Assembly: GCA_016281295.1 (NCBI GenBank)
Contig: JAEEII010000263.1
Location: 1-48,284 of the forward strand
Direction: 5' to 3'
Source: Bacteroidales bacterium
GTDB taxonomy: Bacteria > Bacteroidota > Bacteroidia > Bacteroidales > F082
DNA length: 48,284 nt
Under the pieces are notes generated by a model. It saw only the letters and a list, made by a program, of their open reading frames with translations. It had not been told where the DNA came from and made no database searches. Of this stretch, positions 46,431 through 48,284 are shown piece after piece (the first letter of the stretch is position 1; each line of letters starts with the position of its first letter). Position numbers and translations under genes: made by a program.

Positions 46431-48284
46431 TTACGGTGTCACCCGGGTGAAAACCGCCTTGTCTCCAACAGCCACGGACTTTACAAACACCGCTGTGCAG
46501 GGTGGGATGGGGGTGGTGGCTGGTATGGGTTCGGGGTTGATGCCTGTGCCGTCGGCGTTCATCACATAATACTCCCTGTCGAGGGTAGCGTTGCAGGGGA
46601 AGGGGTTGCCCACCAGGTTCCAGCACTTGCGGATGTCGAGGGAATCATAGACCAGTTCGATTTTGCCGTTGCCGACGTAGGGCCTGCCGTTGAAGGTGAG
46701 GGCGACCGTGTCCGTGTTGGCGTAGAGGTAGCCTTGGCCGGCTTCGAGCATGAAGGCACTGTCAGCTTTGAAGTTCTCCCATTCGTTGCCTTCGTGAGAA
46801 GGGTTGAAGCGGTAGAGGTCGTAATGGTCTGCGGTGTCGGGAATGAGGTTGCCGACGATGGCGGGATCGATGGTGTCAAGCATCGGCGAGGCGATGAGGT
46901 GCCAGTTGCCATTTTCCGTGCCGTAGCCGGCGATATCCTTGGTGACTGTGATGGGTTCGATATAGGGTCGCAATATTTTGCCAGCGATGGCATTGACTTG
47001 GTCGGTGTTGAGCGTGCCGCTGACGATGACTTGTCCGCCTCCGTCGTTTTCGTAATAGAAGAACTGGCCGCTTTTGACAGAGATGGTGCCTGCGTTGGTC
47101 TCGTAGCTACCAGCGTGGATGTAGTCGTCTGCATTGGTCCAGCCGAGGGTGATGTTGCTTTGGGCGTATATTTTATTGGTCTCCACCTTGCCGCCGTTGA
47201 TGATAACGTTGCCATCGCAAGAGAGGCTGGTAAGCCAAGAATTGTTCTCGGTATTGATACCAGTAACGGTGCCGCCGTTGATGGTCAGGTCGTTGTTGAC
47301 CGCGATGCCAAATACTCTGGCGCTGGCATAGAGGCTACCGCCGTTGAGGGTGAAGCTGCTGGCCTCGATGCCTGCCTTATTATTTGGGCTGCTAACGGTG
47401 ACATTACCGCTGTGCTGGATGTAGGTCATCTCTGTAATGCAATAATTTCTAGTGCAATTGAGGTTGAGGGTGCCAGCCTCGATAGAGTCGAGACTCTGGC
47501 CATAGATTGTTAGAGTGTGACCGAATCCTTTAATGGGTATATGATCGGTAGTAACCGTCATCGTCTTGCCGTTGCAGAGGATGAGGTTCACATCGCCGTA
47601 GTAGAGTTTGATTCCGTCATTGTAAGTGATGTCGCTGTCCACCATATACCAACCCGCAGCGAGTGTTGTGGCGCCGCCGCCTGTGAGCACGGTATAGTTG
47701 GTGCAAGTGTGCATTTCGCCGTTTCCATCGATGTAGTTGATTGGAATCATCCACCGCGCAGTAAAGGTGGTTGATGTCGAGGTCAGCGTGATGTACCCAT
47801 TGTGGTTCCAGCCGTACCAACCTAGGAATTGTAACCCATCAGGCGCAACAAAAGAACTTGGGCAGTAATTGGCAGGCAGCCTAAAGCCTATCGTGTTGTT
47901 GTCCTCATAATAGAATTGGCAAGTCTCGGCCAAGCTAGGATGAGAAACAGCAGTTGTCGTGTCGAAGGCGTAAACGATGGGTTCGCCTCCGCCTATGCCC
48001 GGCGAAAGGGTGACGGTAAAATTCCCCAAATCTTCCCATCTTGCAGTGAAAGTGGTAGCCGTCGAGGTTAGGGTGAAATATCCATTATTGTTCCAGCCGT
48101 CCCATCCGCAGAAACCGCATCCATTTGGTGCGGAAAATGAGTAGGGGCAGTAATCGGCAGGCAGCCTGAAGCCTATCGTGGTGTTGTTCACATAATAGAA
48201 CTGGCATATATTGGCACTGTTAGCATTGGGAGCCGCAGTCGTCGGGTTGAAGGCGTAAACGATGGGTTCGCCTCCGCCTATGCC
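46431..48284 (-). CDS. Secreted repeat protein, 5' end outside window, no C-terminal sorting domain visible
   Basis: The frame is open through the right edge, so the first codon (and signal peptide) is outside. Two tandem repeats of 95 residues (285 bp) start with GIGGGEPIVYAF and continue through QFYY, TIGFRLPADYCP, GWDGWNNNGYFTLTST and FTARW. They look like InlB B-type/Flg_new modules. A long segment of repeated beta-strands follows (TLTIYGQSL, FTLNGGSLYA, DLTINGGTVTG, NVIINGGKVET), like a parallel beta-helix. The C-terminal part (NWHLIASPM, YDLYRFNPS, CWNLVGNPFPCN, PPCTAVFVKS) ends abruptly after VFTRVTP. Related Bacteroidetes surface proteins usually continue for another hundred residues or more into a T9SS domain, so this copy may be truncated. 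Confidence 0.85.
   Translation of the reverse strand, partial: GIGGGEPIVYAFNPTTAAPNANSANICQFYYVNNTTIGFRLPADYCPYSFSAPNGCGFCGWDGWNNNGYFTLTSTATTFTARWEDLGNFTVTLSPGIGGGEPIVYAFDTTTAVSHPSLAETCQFYYEDNNTIGFRLPANYCPSSFVAPDGLQFLGWYGWNHNGYITLTSTSTTFTARWMIPINYIDGNGEMHTCTNYTVLTGGGATTLAAGWYMVDSDITYNDGIKLYYGDVNLILCNGKTMTVTTDHIPIKGFGHTLTIYGQSLDSIEAGTLNLNCTRNYCITEMTYIQHSGNVTVSSPNNKAGIEASSFTLNGGSLYASARVFGIAVNNDLTINGGTVTGINTENNSWLTSLSCDGNVIINGGKVETNKIYAQSNITLGWTNADDYIHAGSYETNAGTISVKSGQFFYYENDGGGQVIVSGTLNTDQVNAIAGKILRPYIEPITVTKDIAGYGTENGNWHLIASPMLDTIDPAIVGNLIPDTADHYDLYRFNPSHEGNEWENFKADSAFMLEAGQGYLYANTDTVALTFNGRPYVGNGKIELVYDSLDIRKCWNLVGNPFPCNATLDREYYVMNADGTGINPEPIPATTPIPPCTAVFVKSVAVGDKAVFTRVTP

Noticed and set aside
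46386..47513. 375-codon plus-strand frame opposite the secreted repeat protein
   Set aside because: It is a shadow of the real minus-strand gene, Val/Ala/Gly-rich with no domain.

Overview
The window comes from a member of the Bacteroidota, most likely an uncultured gut- or rumen-type Bacteroidales. The evidence is internal. Many genes are preceded by the Bacteroidetes -7 element TAnnTTTG and lack a Shine-Dalgarno sequence. Two proteins end in domains that look like type IX secretion (T9SS) sorting signals. There are SusD-free surface lipoproteins, a GPQG-type lipoprotein, a Wza/Wzc/CpsB-type export set of Bacteroidetes style, and an ffh-folD gene pair. I saw no tRNA, rRNA, insertion sequence, phage or CRISPR array.

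Layout. (1) 1-9860, plus strand: the distal end of an exopolysaccharide or capsule locus. It holds a partial membrane protein, a GT4 glycosyltransferase, a PaaK/CapK-like adenylating enzyme, a hexapeptide acyltransferase, a DUF354 protein and a deacetylase-like protein. It closes with an outer-membrane export lipoprotein, a tyrosine autokinase/chain-length protein with an extreme Tyr-Gly tail, and a PHP-type tyrosine phosphatase. (2) 10060-14387: an M3 metallopeptidase lipoprotein faces an NfeD/SPFH membrane-quality pair, followed by Hsp20. (3) 14457-20120, minus strand: an ABC transporter operon (ATPase, two duplicated permeases, YtrA-type GntR regulator) followed by an M16 peptidase. The promoter and a matching operator palindrome are visible. 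(4) 20265-27009, minus strand: a tight five-gene cluster with an ADP-forming acyl-CoA synthetase, a small membrane protein and two paralogous secreted CotH-kinase proteins that sandwich an Mpv17-like membrane protein. (5) 27090-30495: NUDIX hydrolase, MFS transporter, GNAT acetyltransferase and a secreted endonuclease/exonuclease/phosphatase-family protein. (6) 30528-31032: a nine-copy 51/53-bp tandem repeat array and a long palindrome between converging genes. (7) 31041-35956: two EamA exporters around an RNA methyltransferase, a collagen-like lipoprotein, a Ca/Na antiporter and a YggS protein. (8) 36064-41649, plus strand: ffh, folD, a secreted propeller-like protein, an OmpA/PD40 protein and an SGNH lipoprotein. 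(9) 41646-46213, minus strand: rhomboid protease, gcvT, a secreted protein and an acyl-CoA synthetase. (10) 46431 to the end, minus strand: a 5'-truncated secreted repeat protein.

The most unusual features are the five-gene CotH/acyl-CoA synthetase cluster, the nine-copy two-hairpin repeat array, and a family of 7-bp tandem repeats (AATTNNG) at six gene boundaries, five of which contain or touch a stop codon.
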